Assembly (NCBI GenBank): GCA_009823505.1
Contig: VZQC01013287.1
Location: 2,571,448-2,635,447 of the forward strand
Origin: Rhizomys pruinosus
Taxonomy: Eukaryota > Chordata > Mammalia > Rodentia > Spalacidae
DNA: 64,000 bases
Direction: 5' to 3'
Below, one piece after another: positions 23,460 to 35,217 of this stretch. The position numbers were made by a program, and so were the translations under genes. The notes beneath the pieces are model-generated. The model did not search any database, was not told where the DNA came from, and saw only the letters and a list, made by a program, of their open reading frames with translations. Position 1 is the first letter of the stretch; every line of letters starts with the position of its first letter.

Positions 23460-24484
23460 CCACAAAGGACAGTTAATTTTCAAACAGTAGTGACCCTACT
23501 TGCTGTACAATCTTCACAGATCTGATTTCCATGAGAAGTTTCACACTTGGGTCCCAGCAGTTATTTTCTGGTTGTACTGGTTGTATCTGAAGCTGCTGCC
23601 GTGCTTCAAAGAGGTTATACAAGGGTGGCTACTACTTTACCAAGAGAATAGCTGGGTTTAACAAGTTTCCTAATCTCTTGACCACTGTGAATGAGCCAGG
23701 AATTCCTTCAGTTCCGAACACTGTCCTCACACAGGGAAAGTGCTTCTCCCACTTCATGAGTAGTCTTCATTTCTGTGAGAATGACTTTATAGGAAAACAA
23801 ACATACACACACCCAAGTTACTAACAGAATCTTCAGGAACACTGGATACGCCTTCCTAATCTACATCGAAATTAACTGTAGGTGGACTCAGGAGGCAGCT
23901 CAGGATGTCTAGCTTTATGTCACTGTCCTGCTGTCCGCTCTGGACCTCTCTGACAGGGTCAGCTAAAAGAGAGGCCTCCAACCATGGAGGCGCTATAAAG
24001 AAACTTCTAAACGCCCCCAGATTTTCCTTTTAGGGTCATATACTTCAAAAAACAAGTTATTTAATCTTCAGGGTCATATTCAGATCTAACTACTTAACAA
24101 TTACTTAAAAATAGTAACAATCAGAACAGTCCACCCAGGCTTGAGGGCTGGATAAAGTACAAAATGTTGCTGTCAGGCAGACACCCTGAGATCTTGAGAG
24201 ACATAATGCATCACATATTACATATATCACATATATTATAGACTACATAAAACACTTATCTTTAAAAAAACTCAGATACCTTTAAAGGGTCTATTAGCTT
24301 TATTATGAACTTTAAGTATGAAATTTTTTGCCTTTGTGAAACATAGAACACATCACAAATTTGCCTGTCATCCTTGCAAAGGCATGCTAATGTATGCATT
24401 GTTTTAATTATAATGTATGTGCTACTAAAGAGAGCACAAATACACATTTTTTTTATTTTTTGTTGTTTATTAGTGTTTATAAAA
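23460..24484. other. intron 1, unique sequence
   Basis: About 1 kb without SINEs. No coding or RNA gene signal was recognised. Confidence 0.45.
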
Positions 24485-24486
24485 AC

Positions 24487-24632
24487 AAGCCAGGCGTGGT
24501 GGCGCACGCCTTTAATCCTAGCACTTAGGAGGCAGAGGCAGGCGGATCTTTGTGAGTTCGAGGCCAGCCTGGTCTACAGTGTGAGTTCCAGGACATCTGG
24601 GGCTACAGGGAGACCCTGTCTCGAAAAAACAA
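24487..24632 (+). repeat. young B1 SINE
   Basis: Forward B1 with CpG-containing head CCAGGCGTGGTGGCGCACGC and CTGTCTCGAAAA end. Confidence 0.9.
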
Positions 24633-24796
24633 CAACAACAACAAAAAAAACCCTACAGCATTCAGAAGTATAAATAATGGGAAAAAAAAATCTTGATTTA
24701 AAAGTCAAATTTCCCTGTAATAGTCTTGTGGAATCCTATGTGGAAACTACCATATAATGACTTATTTTGCATTAAAAATGTGTTTTTTAATTTTTA

Positions 24797-25040
24797 GAGG
24801 CTGGAGAGATGGCCTAGTGGTTAAGAGCGCTGACTGCTCTTGCAGAGGACCCGGGTTTGATCCCCAACACCCACATAGCGGCTGAGAACTGTCTGTAACT
24901 CCAATTCCAGGAGAACTCCAGTTCCAGGGGAATCTGACACCCTCTTCTGACCTCCGTAGCATTGCAGGACACAGGTGCACAAACCTACATGCAGACAGTA
25001 CATTCATACACATAAAAAAAAAAAAAAAAAAAAAAAACAC
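24797..25040 (+). repeat. B2 SINE
   Basis: Forward near-consensus B2 including the doubled ACTCCAATTCCAGGAG / ACTCCAGTTCCAGGGG block, with an A tail of over 20. Confidence 0.9.
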
Positions 25041-25483
25041 ATAAAAATCACCACATTGCCACTATTGTATTTTTGGTCTCTCTTGATGGTAGCAATGTTT
25101 TCTCTCATTTCCCTTCTCCACCCAAGAGGCTCCAATTCTCTGGCTAAAGGAAAATTCTCACCCTCAGAGACTTCCTTTCATCTGGACTTGAGTTGGAGTG
25201 ACTCATCTCAGCTCACATGGGAGTCACTGTTTATGCCATACAATCATGGAACGCTCCCACTAGAAAGGGCTGTCAGAATCACAATATAGCCCCTCTCTTT
25301 TCACAAAGAGGAAAAAAGAGCTAGAAGGAGACATAACTTATACAAGTTCAGAAGGCAGAGACTTATAAAACTACCTCCAGTCTACTCTCTAATTTTATAA
25401 TTCTTACTAAGTTGTCAGAGAGACAACTTTGCTTCACTTTCTCTTTTTAATTAGCTTAATGGCTTTTTGTTGTTTTAAATTCT

Positions 25484-25488
<5 letters not shown>
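25041..25488. other. intron 1, unique sequence
   Basis: No repeat or gene signal was recognised. Confidence 0.4.
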
Positions 25489-25531
<43 letters not shown>

Positions 25532-25540
25532 CTCTCTCTG
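25489..25540. repeat. (TC)n microsatellite
   Basis: About 25 TC units with small interruptions. Confidence 0.95.
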
Positions 25541-25544
25541 TTGT

Positions 25545-25847
25545 TTGTGCATATGTGTGGTGGCATGTGCCTATGCATGCAAGCAGAGGCCAGGAGGATG
25601 TCACCCTCTATCACCCAAGTCTTACTCTTTCAAGCCAGGGTCTCTCCCTGAACCTAGAGCTTATGGTTTGGTTTTGTTTTTTTTGTCAGGCTGGGATCCA
25701 GTAAGCCCCAGTGACCCCCTTCCCCAGCCCCCCACAGCTGCAGTTATAGGCATGTACGAGACCACACCTGACTTGTTACATGCGGACCCAAATTCAGCTC
25801 CTGTGGTTGCAAGTACTCTTAATCACTTGAGACAGCTCTCCAGCCCC
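25545..25847 (-). repeat. B4-family SINE (B1 and ID fusion)
   Basis: It has the composite order of B4: a degenerate B1-like centre (CCAGCCCCCCACAGCTGCAG, ATAGGCATGTACGAGACCAC) followed by a tRNA-derived head ending GACAGCTCTCCAGCCCC. Confidence 0.55.
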
Positions 25848-25859
25848 TAGATGGTTTAC

Positions 25860-25995
25860 AGGAATGATTCCCTTCTGAGGGAGGAAGACCAGGCTGTCAT
25901 CCTCATTTCTGTATGAGCAGACTGAAGCTTTGGGAACAGAGTTCCCTGTCTCAAATCATATGTTCATAAACTAACAAAGCTAGGACTTCAGCCAT
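25860..25995 (+). repeat. probable MIR remnant
   Basis: ATCCTCATTTCTGTATGAGCAGACTGAAG and AACAAAGCTAGGACTTCAGCC parallel the MIR core and 3' part. Confidence 0.5.
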
Positions 25996-26279
25996 GAACT
26001 TGTGACTCTAGGCCAGAGGAGAGAACTCTCTTCTCTACATGTTCAGGCACCTTGGCAAGTTCATGTTCACACCAAAACGGGCAAAAGTCTAGAAGGAAAC
26101 TTGTTACCTACCCAACACAAGCAGCTTAGCACAGGATCTGACCAACTTACCTGCATAAGGAAGTTTCCTGCCAAAATAAATCTTCCCATGAAGTCAACAT
26201 CTGTTTCTTATTATTTATGTGTCTCATCAGGAGTTTCTTATAGTTGTCTGACTAGACTAAATGTTTTATTCATTTCAGT

Positions 26280-26432
26280 ATTTTTTTTTTTTTAGACAGG
26301 GTCTCCCTGTAGTCTTAGCTGGCCTGGAACTTATTATGTAGATGAGGAGGCTGGCCTTGAAGTCAAGAGATCTGCCTACCTCTGTCTCCTTGGTGCTGGG
26401 ATTAAAGCCATGTGCTACCACACCCAGCCTCA
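26280..26432 (-). repeat. B1 SINE
   Basis: Reverse B1 from GACAGGGTCTCCCTGTAGTC to ACCACACCCAGCC. Confidence 0.85.
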
Positions 26433-26539
26433 GTACTGTTGTTTAAAGTAGATAATATATGTATATAACCCAAAACTTAAAGAGCTATTTTTCAGTTACT
26501 CAAGGCAACCACTGTGATTTACTGCCCACCCCCGCCCTT

Positions 26540-27310
26540 TGTTTGAGATAGACTCATTTCATGTATGGCAGGTTAGTTTCAATCTTACTATGTAGCCAGT
26601 GATGACACTGAACTGATTCTTCTGCTTCCATAACCCAAGTGCTGGAATTATAGGCATGTGCCACCACACCCAGGTTTATCATCAGCCTTTTGTGTTTTCT
26701 TAGGAAGATATTTTACTCATTACAGAGACATACAAAGTAGAACATGACCAGAGAGCTCTACATTTATTTCCCCTCATTTAATATTATTTTGGATATGGTT
26801 CTACCACAGGTCATGAACTGTCCCTTTAAAAATATTTTTCAGACATAGACTCGCTCTGTAGCCTAGGCTAGCCTTGAACATGCAATTTTCCTGCCTCTGC
26901 TTTCTGGGTGCTGGGATTATAGGTATGTCCCACTATTACTGTTTTTTTGTTTTTGTTTTGTTTTGTTTTTGGTCTTTTTGAGACAAGGTCTCCCTGTAGC
27001 CCCAGCTGGCCTGGAACTTACTCTATTAGACCAGGCTGGCCTTGAACTCACAGAGATCCACCTGCCTCTGCCTCTGCCTCCCCAGTGCTGGGATTAAAGT
27101 CGTGTGCCACCAAGCCCAGCCTTATTACTGTTTGTTTGCTTGTTTATTTGTTTGTTTTTCCTTTTGGTCTTTTTGAGGCAGAATCTCTCTGTAGCCCCAG
27201 CTGGCCTGGATTTGCTCTGGAAATCAGGCTGGCCTCGATCTCACAGAGATCTGCCTGCCTCTGCCTCCTAAGTGCTAGGGTTAAAGGTATGCACCACCAC
27301 GCCCACTTGG
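26540..27310 (-). repeat. run of four B1 SINEs of different ages
   Basis: All are reverse: two old ones (26,540-26,675; 26,835-26,935) and two younger ones (26,940-27,122; 27,150-27,310). Each ends in a CCACCA-type B1 head. Confidence 0.8.
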
Positions 27311-27549
27311 TCCCATTATTTATTTATTTATTTTTCGGTCCCATTATTTTTAATATCTGGCCAGAATTTATGTAGATGTAGCATAATAAATTATTTAGTA
27401 ACATGGTAATCTCCTATTCAACTTGTTTATAATCTTCTACAAATAACAGTATTTTGTTCACTTTGAAATGCTAGGGATTAAATTCAGCCTTGAGCACAAA
27501 CATAATGTATATATATATATATATATTTTTTTTTTCCACTCTTTATTTG

Positions 27550-27685
27550 GTTGCTGTTCTTTGAGACTGAATCTCATAAGGCCAGGATTGACTTGAACTC
27601 ACTGTGTTGCCAAGGATCACTTGAGCTCCTGATTTTCCACCTCTAAAGTGCTACACTGCAGACATATGCCACCACACTCAGCTGC
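27550..27685 (-). repeat. old B1-type SINE
   Basis: TTTGAGACTGAATCTCATAAGG to CATATGCCACCACACTCAGC. Confidence 0.55.
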
Positions 27686-27721
27686 TGTATCTTTAAATAT
27701 GATAAACACTGCTAAATAGCC

Positions 27722-27723
<2 letters not shown>

Positions 27724-27761
<38 letters not shown>
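27724..27761. repeat. (CA)n microsatellite
   Basis: About 19 CA units. Confidence 0.95.
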
Positions 27762-27987
27762 TTCTTCTTTCACACCTCCAAAAAACAAATAAAATTCTGG
27801 TTTCCTGCAAACTTTGTTCACTATAGTTGTGGATGACCTCCTCAAATCAGCTTTGCAAATAGCCATAAAAGCAGGCCGAAATTTTTAAATGACAACCCTA
27901 ACTTAATAATCAGGATATGAAGGCAAATTCATTCTTTCCCCTTAAGGATAAAAGCCAGCTACGGGTTTGGTTAAAAATCTCTGGCCA

Positions 27988-28170
27988 TGGGGCTGGAGAG
28001 ATGGCCTAGTGGTTAAGAGCGCCGACGGCTCTGAGAACCGTCTTTAACTCCAGTTCCAGGGGAATCAGACACCCTCTTCTGACCTTCGAGGCATTGCACT
28101 ACACGGGTGCACAAACTACATGCAGACAGTACACTCATACACGTAAAAAATAAAATTTTTTAAAAAATCT
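27988..28170 (+). repeat. B2 SINE with internal deletion
   Basis: The head GGGGCTGGAGAGATGGCCTA is intact, but GACGGCTCT runs straight into GAGAACCGTCTTTAACTCC. About 45 bases containing the B box are missing, so this copy should have lost its internal promoter. Confidence 0.88.
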
Positions 28171-28514
28171 CTAGCTTTGGGAAAAAAGGACTAAGTTAAA
28201 ATATGAAAACCAGTAGGATGGCATTTTCCAAAGTAAACGGTCACACAATGTATGGGAACTTGTACCTTATTACTATCTATTGTTATATTGACCAATAATG
28301 ATACATGATGAATATCTAATTGAACATTGCCCATCTACTGACAGAAGAATACCACCCACATTCCTTACCACCTGTAACAGTGACTTTTCAAAGGAAGTTT
28401 TTCATTTGTACCTGGTAGACACTGAAGCTATCTGAAGCTCTGGTCCACTATGTTGCCAAATCAAGTCAGGATCCAAAGTAACAACCTATAAAGATTACCA
28501 GGTTCCAGGCCCTA

Positions 28515-28635
28515 CCTGGGACTGGGGCCCTAATTTTCTATGAACCTTTGGCCTTGGTTTTCTCATCTGCAAAAGATTGGGGCTGGATTAGGTGACTCTA
28601 AAATCTCTTCTAAGTCTTTCTGATTCTATGATGCC
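28515..28635 (+). repeat. ancient MIR-like element
   Basis: TGGTTTTCTCATCTGCAAAAG and the ending TCTGATTCTATGA are typical of MIR-related mammalian repeats. Confidence 0.55.
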
Positions 28636-28839
28636 CAAAATATAACTTTAATTTTCAATTAAAAAAATTGATGAACTTTAGCTTTTTGCAAGATGCTCTA
28701 AAGCAACACTAAAAAAAAATGTGGGAAGCACATATGTAACTTGACATTTTTAGTAGCTTAGACTAACAACAACAAACGTCTTAAGAATTTAATTTGAACA
28801 ATGTATTTAACCCAATTTGCTAAAAAATTTTGACATTTA

Positions 28840-29057
28840 GGGGCTGGAGAGATGGCCTAGCGGTTAAGAGCACCGACTGCTCTTGCAGAAGACCCAGGTT
28901 CGATCCCCAGCACCCACATGGCGGCTAAGAACTGTCTTTAACTCCAGTTCCAGGGGAAACCGACACCCTCTTCTGACCTCCAAGGCATTGCATGACACAG
29001 GTGCACAGACCTACATGCAGACAGTACATTCATACACATACAAAAATAAATTTAAAA
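28840..29057 (+). repeat. young B2 SINE with target-site duplication
   Basis: Forward near-consensus B2 between two TTTTGACATTT words (about 28,828 and 29,060). Confidence 0.9.
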
Positions 29058-29404
29058 AAATTTTTGACATTTCACAAAACAATGTGGTATAGAAATGACA
29101 AATACACTTAAACACATGAAAACATGTGGATACAGTGAATACACTCTGACCATCAGCTTTTTCAAAGTACTCTAGGGGTATGTTAGCAGCTATTTGAAGA
29201 AAATCTACCCCAATAATCTGAAGGAACTCATATGAATCTGAATCAATAAGAGGGCTCATAATGACTAACTCGAGAATTTTTTATATTATTCAGTAATATT
29301 ATGATCTATGAATGAGATGATTACCATGATTATTACAAAGCTCATGTGAAGAACAGACAGAAGTAAGAGTATTTACTCTTTGTTCCAACTAAAAACATAA
29401 ATTA
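29058..29404. other. intron 1, unique sequence
   Basis: Nothing recognised. Confidence 0.4.
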
Positions 29405-29409
29405 ATCCT

Positions 29410-29573
29410 GAGTTTTTTTGGGTTTTTTTTGGTCTTTTCGAGACAGGGTCTCCCTGTAGTCCCAGCTGTCCTAGAACTCCCTCTGTAGACCAGGCTGGCC
29501 TTGAACTCACAAAGATCCGCCTGCCTCTGCCTCCCAAGTGCTAGGATTAAAGGCGTGCGCCACCACGCCCGGC
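29410..29573 (-). repeat. young B1 SINE with target-site duplication
   Basis: Reverse B1 ending GTGCGCCACCACGCCCGGC, with TTAATCCTGAG on both sides. Confidence 0.92.
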
Positions 29574-29674
29574 TTAATCCTGAGCTTAAAATTATATTTC
29601 AACTACCTTTAGATTTTAAAATGCACAATAGTACTCACTACTATAATCAAAGGCTTACTGGCAATCTGGGTCTC

Positions 29675-30378
29675 TCTTTTTTTTTTTTTTCTTTTTTTGT
29701 CTTTTTGAGACAGGGTCTCCCTGTAGCTCCAGCTGGCCTGGACTCACTATGTAGACCAAGCCGGCCTTGACGACTCAACGGAGATCTGTCCTCTGCCTCT
29801 CCTCTCCAAGTGCTGGCAGACTTTTAAAGGGCAATGCCTCATCATGCCCGGCCCTAACTTTGGGTCTCTTAAAAAAGTAATACAAAGGTGGTCTGTGGGT
29901 TAGTACATTCCTTTTAATCCCAGCACTTGGTGGAGATAGGCAGATTCTCTTGAGTTCTGGCCAGCCTGTTACAGAGAGTTCTAGGCCAACTTGGGCTCTA
30001 CGGAACACTCTCTGTCTCAGAAAATACAAAAAAAAAAAAAAAAGAAAGAAGAAAAAAAACCACTATATCAATTACATAATATACATGTTTCATGTTGTTA
30101 ATGTAGACATTTTTCCTTAATTGATGTTAAATTTTTTCAATTTAAACTCCGATTAAATAATTATGTTGTAGCAGCTGTGTCACATTAAATTTAGTAATGG
30201 TCGGTGTGTGTGGTTGGCGCATGCTTTTTAATTCAGCACTTGGAGGATGGCAGAGGCAGGTGGAATCTTTGTGAGTTCAAGGCCAGCCTGGTCTACAAGA
30301 GTGAGTCCCAGGACAGCTGGGGGCTAAAGGAGACCTGATGGAAAAGGACAAAGAAAAAAAAAAAAAAAAAAAAAAAAT
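29675..30378. repeat. three B1 SINEs with clustered indels
   Basis: A reverse B1 (29,675-29,860), a forward B1 (29,886-30,035) and a forward B1 (30,205-30,365) each carry many single-base gains and losses, unlike the cleaner copies next to them. This looks more like uncorrected long-read sequence than age. Confidence 0.7.
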
Positions 30379-30439
30379 TTAAGAATGAAAGCTTATGGTA
30401 TGGAGATTCTAAGTCCAGATAAAGGTGGGCTAATGAAAT

Positions 30440-30700
30440 AATAGCAATAATGGGCACCACTGATCACATACTTTCTACATGTTCCACACTATGCCAAAAG
30501 CTTGTACTGCCTCATCTATATGCACAGCAATTCACCAGGTGGACAGTATGCCATTGCCATTTTGGAATACAGAAATGGAAGCAGAGAGGTTTAGTGCTTT
30601 TGCCTGCAAAAATCCATCTCATACATTGTGGCAGTGAGCTCCAAAGCAGGCACAGGCACAGCCTGAATTTTCATCCACACCAGAAGCAGGCTTGTGCTCT
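30440..30700 (+). repeat. MIR element
   Basis: A long MIR-type order: ATAGCAATAATGGGCACCAC, TGTTCCACACTATGCCAAAAGC, GAAATGGAAGCAGAGAGGTT and CAGTGAGCTCCAAAGCAGGC. Confidence 0.65.
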
Positions 30701-30964
30701 ATAAGTGCCCTTCTTTGTGGAGGCTCTTAAGCAGTGAATAGCACAGGGGCTTACAAGACTTGAGAGGGCCTCTACTACTTTACCTGTATGAGTGACTGCC
30801 TAGCCACCTATCCTCACAGTGGGATCTATCACAGTAGAAAGCCAAGGCAGTTCTAAGTCCTCACAGAATAATCTTTTCTATATGAAAAGTATGTCAATGC
30901 TCTTGAACATATAAAGGACAAGGCCAGGATATGGTAGCAACACTATTAATAAATCTAACTCCTG

Positions 30965-33069
30965 TTGCAAATGTCAGTGACTGTGAGAAGCAGCTACTTT
31001 TTAGGCTTCTACATCTAGCCACTGTATGAAAAATAGAAGGTGAGGCCATAACTTGTTTATGTCACCAGCATCTGCATAGCAACAAATGGTGGAAACTTTC
31101 AGCTGTGTCATCTCTCTTCAAGGGTCTTAGAAGGCTTTCTTTTCCTTCACTGCTCAGCTATTTTTAAAGGCTGAAGTTATTTAGGGAGAGTTGATGCAGT
31201 ATTTAAAGCCTTTAAAGAAGAGTTGGAGTGGGGAGAACACAAGGAGAGGGGTTGGCTCAGTTTGCATTTGGACTGAACCTTCTGCTAAATTCACTGCTGC
31301 TCTCCCCAAACGCTTCTGTCCAGTTGTATGGACAGGACACTGGGTTTCTAGGCCCAGAACCTCAGAAGAAGAAATTCTGCAAGCAAAGAGCAAAGGAGCA
31401 ACTCTGGAAGGATTTCTGTGAGATAACAATCCACATAATAACAGGGGATCCAGCAACAGACTAGATCCCAGAGGAGCCTGGGCAATGTGTGTGGCCTCCA
31501 GGGGCTGAGAGACATGAAAGGCCTAGCAAGAGGTTGGCTTTCTGTCTCAGGAGACCTCAGGTTCCAGCTGGACCCAATACAATAAGGTCAGGGTGTGTGT
31601 AAAAAAGACTGGGAGAACAAGACATTTATAGCAAAGAACACAACAGAGCAGGGATGGTTGGGCTCTTAGAAAGCTAGAAATAGAGGAGGGATTTTTCTCA
31701 AGCGGGCAATAAACCATCAGAATGTTACACATTCAAATGTTCATGAGAAAGAGACTAGAACGGCCATGGCTACCACTTGTTGAATGTCTTCGGCAGGCCA
31801 GACCCCATTCCTGGCTGTTTATTTTACTGTTTATTTTACATATCCTTTAAGAAGGATATGTACTATAGATATAACCCACAATCTAAAAATAATAAAACCC
31901 CACCATAAAAATCTATCTGTATAACCTCTCTAGATTTCAGTTCTTCATCGAGAAAAAGCTCTTTACGTAATGGTGTAACAGGACTGCAGAACGAAAATAG
32001 TTTGTAAAAGTACATAGTGCCACACCCAGCACTTTGAGAGAGCCCAGGACATTGCTAGATGCTGAATTTGTTTGTTGGGGTTCACAGGCAAAACCTACAG
32101 GGGAGGAGAGGATCCATCTCTATTTTTAATTTTCCTGGGTGAATACTGATAATCACGGTGACTAGAAGCCAGGTAAGGGACTGCTACAGATGACCAAAGA
32201 CATAAACTTAATTCAGAAGGACAAAAAGAGAGATACTTCCTTTGTACCACTTTGGGGAAGAAGATAATCTATTCTGAAAGCAAAGTAGCCATCTTGTAGC
32301 TTCACCTCTCCTTCCATCAGTGGAAATAAGTACTGGTTGATGAGTTTCTACAGTGGGCTTGTACAGTTGAGCACAGCCAATTTCATGTTGTAATCCACAG
32401 AAGAAAATTTACTCCCTTTTATAAATATTTTTATGGGGTGGGAGGTGAGACAGGATCTTATATAGCTCAGGCTAGCCTTGAATTCCTGTTCTCTTCCCTC
32501 CACTTTTTTTTTTGGTGGGGGGGTTATTTTTGAGACAAGGTCTCCCTGCAGCCCCAGCTGTCCTGGAACTCTCTACGTAGACCAGGCTGGCCTTGAACTC
32601 ACAGAGATCCGCCTGCCTCTACCTCTCAAGTCCTGGGATTAAAGGTATGTGTCACCATGTGTGGGCCTTAAAAACTTTTTTTTTAGAGGCAGAGGCAGGC
32701 AGATATTTGTGAGTTCAAGGCCAGCCTGGTCTACAGAGCGAGTTCTAGGACAGCTGAGACTACAGGGAGACCCTGTCTGGAAAAGAACAACAACAGAAAG
32801 CCTGCATCAGAAAACGGACTGAAATGGTGAATTGGGAAGGGGGGAGGGGTGGGAGAGGGACACGGGTGTATATTCAATTAATGCATATATAATTGACGTG
32901 AGTTCAACAAGTACCCAGTTTTGCCTAGACACTGTCTACAGGATACATGGTATCTTAGGACTTAGTAAAAGTAAGTATGTGTATATTAAACAACATTGGT
33001 TTACAGACTCTGATAAAAACGGTAATGCATCTGAGTTAAATGGAGATATAAATCGCTGTTGTCCACATT
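30965..33069. repeat. 2.1-kb near-duplication, copy 1
   Basis: Starts at TTGCAAATGTCAGTGACTG. Content is mostly unique intron sequence, plus a reverse B1 (about 32,508-32,668) and a forward B1 lacking its 5' end (about 32,685-32,790). The same order recurs immediately downstream. Confidence 0.9.
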
Positions 33070-35217
33070 GCAAATGTCAGTGACTGTGAGAAGCAGCTAC
33101 TTTTTAGGCTTCTACATCTAGCCACTGTATGAAAAATAGAAGGTGAGGCCATAACTTGTTTATGTCACCAGCATCTGCATAGCAACAAATGGTGGAAACT
33201 TTCAGCTGTGTCATCTCTCTTCAAGGGTCTTAGAAGGCTTTCTTTTCCTTCACTGCTCAGCTATTTTTAAAGGCTGAAGTTATTTAGGGAGAGTTGATGC
33301 AGTATTTAAAGCCTTTAAAGAAGAGTTGGAGTGGGGAGAACACAAGGAGAGGGGTTGGCTCAGTTTGCATTTGGACTGAACCTTCTGCTAAATTCACTGC
33401 TGCTCTCCCCAAACGCTTCTGTCCAGTTGTATGGACAGGACACTGGGTTTCTAGGCCCAGAAACCTCAGAAGAAGAATTCTGGCAAAGAAAGAGCAAAGG
33501 AAGCAACTCTGGAAGGATTTCTGTGAGATAACAATCCACATAATAACAGGGGATCCAGCAACAGACTAGATCCCAGAGGAGCCTGGGCAATGTGTGTGGC
33601 CTCCAGGGGCTGAGAGACATGAAAGGCCTAGCAAGAGGTTGGCTTTCTGTCTCAGGAGACCTCAGGTTCCAGCTGGACCCAATACAATAAGGTCAGGGTG
33701 TGTGTAAAAAAGACTGGGAGAACAAGACATTTATAGCAAAGAACACAACAGAGCAGGGATGGTTGGGCTCTTAGAAAGCTAGAAATAGAGGAGGGATTTT
33801 TCTCAAGCGGGCAATAAACCATCAGAATGTTACACATTCAAATGTTCATGAGAAAGAGACTAGAACGGCCATGGCTACCACTTGTTGAATGTCTTCGGCA
33901 GGCCGACCCCTTCCTGGCTGTTATTTTACTGTTTATTTTACATTATCCTTTAAGAAGGATATGTACTATAGATATAACCCACTATGGATCTAAAAATAAT
34001 AAAACCCACGGCATACAAAAAAATAGTCTACTGTAAGTAACCTCTCTAGATTTCAGTTCTTCATCGAGAAAAAGCTCTTTCGTAAGTGTGTTGTTGTTGT
34101 AACAGGACTCAGACGAAAATAGTTTGTTAAAAGTACATAGTGCCACACCCAGCACTTTGAGAGAGCCCAGGACATTGCTAGATGCTGAATTTGTTTGTTG
34201 GGGTTCACAGGCAAAACCTACAGGGGAGGAGAGGATCCATCTCTATTTTTAATTTTCCTGGGTGAATACTGATAATCACGGTGACTAGAAGCCAGGTAAG
34301 GGACTGCTACAGATGACCAAAGACATAAACTTAATTCAGAAGGACAAAAAGAGAGATACTTCCTTTGTACCACTTTGGGGAAGAAGATAATCTATTCTGA
34401 AAGCAAAGTAGCCATCTTGTAGCTTCACCTCTCCTTCCATCAGTGGAAATAAGTACTGGTTGATGAGTTTCTACAGTGGGCTTGTACAGTTGAGCACAGC
34501 CAATTTCATGTTGTAATCCACAGAAGAAAATTTACTCCCTTTTATAAATATTTTGTTGACATGGGGTGGGAGGTGAGGACAGGATCTTTATAGCTCAGGC
34601 TAGCCTTGACCCATTCCTGTTCTCTTCCCTCCACTTCTTTTTTTTGTAAAAAGGGTTATTTTTGAGACAAGGTCTCCCTGCAGCCCCAGCTGTCCTGGAA
34701 ACTCTCTGACGTAGACCAGGCTGGCCTTGAACCTCACAGAAGATCGCCTGCCGTTGACTCTCAAGTCCTGGGATTAAAGGTATGTGTCCACCAATGTGGT
34801 GGGCCCTTAAAAACTTTTTTTTAGAGGCAGAGGAGGCAGCTATTTGTGAGTTCAAGGCCAGCCTGGCGTCTACAAGGCGAGTTCTAGGACAGCTGAGACT
34901 ACAGGAGAGCCCATGTCTAAAAAGAAAAAGAAACAAAAAAAGCAAACTGAAAAAATAAAAAAAGCTGAAATTTGACGGGATGGGGGGAGGGGGGAGGAGG
35001 GACACGGGTTTGTATATTCGAATTAATGCATATATACTTGCACGTGAGTTCAACAAGTACCCACGTTTTGCCTAGCACACTGTCTACAGGAAACATGGTG
35101 TATTTGGACTTAGTTAAACGTACGTCTGTGTATATTAACCCAACATTGGTTACAGACTCTATACTCAACGGTAACTGCTCTGAGTTAACTGGCGTACTAC
35201 ATCGCGTTGTCCACATT
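33070..35217. repeat. 2.1-kb near-duplication, copy 2
   Basis: Repeats copy 1 from its first base. The first 390 or so bases are identical, then short indels accumulate, heaviest after 33,900. The copy ends at TCCACATT and, unlike copy 1, continues into new sequence. Confidence 0.9.

Noticed and set aside
31191..33569. Matching 76-91 residue frames in both 2.1-kb copies
   Set aside because: The repetition comes from the duplication itself; frames change at the indels and no domain is visible.
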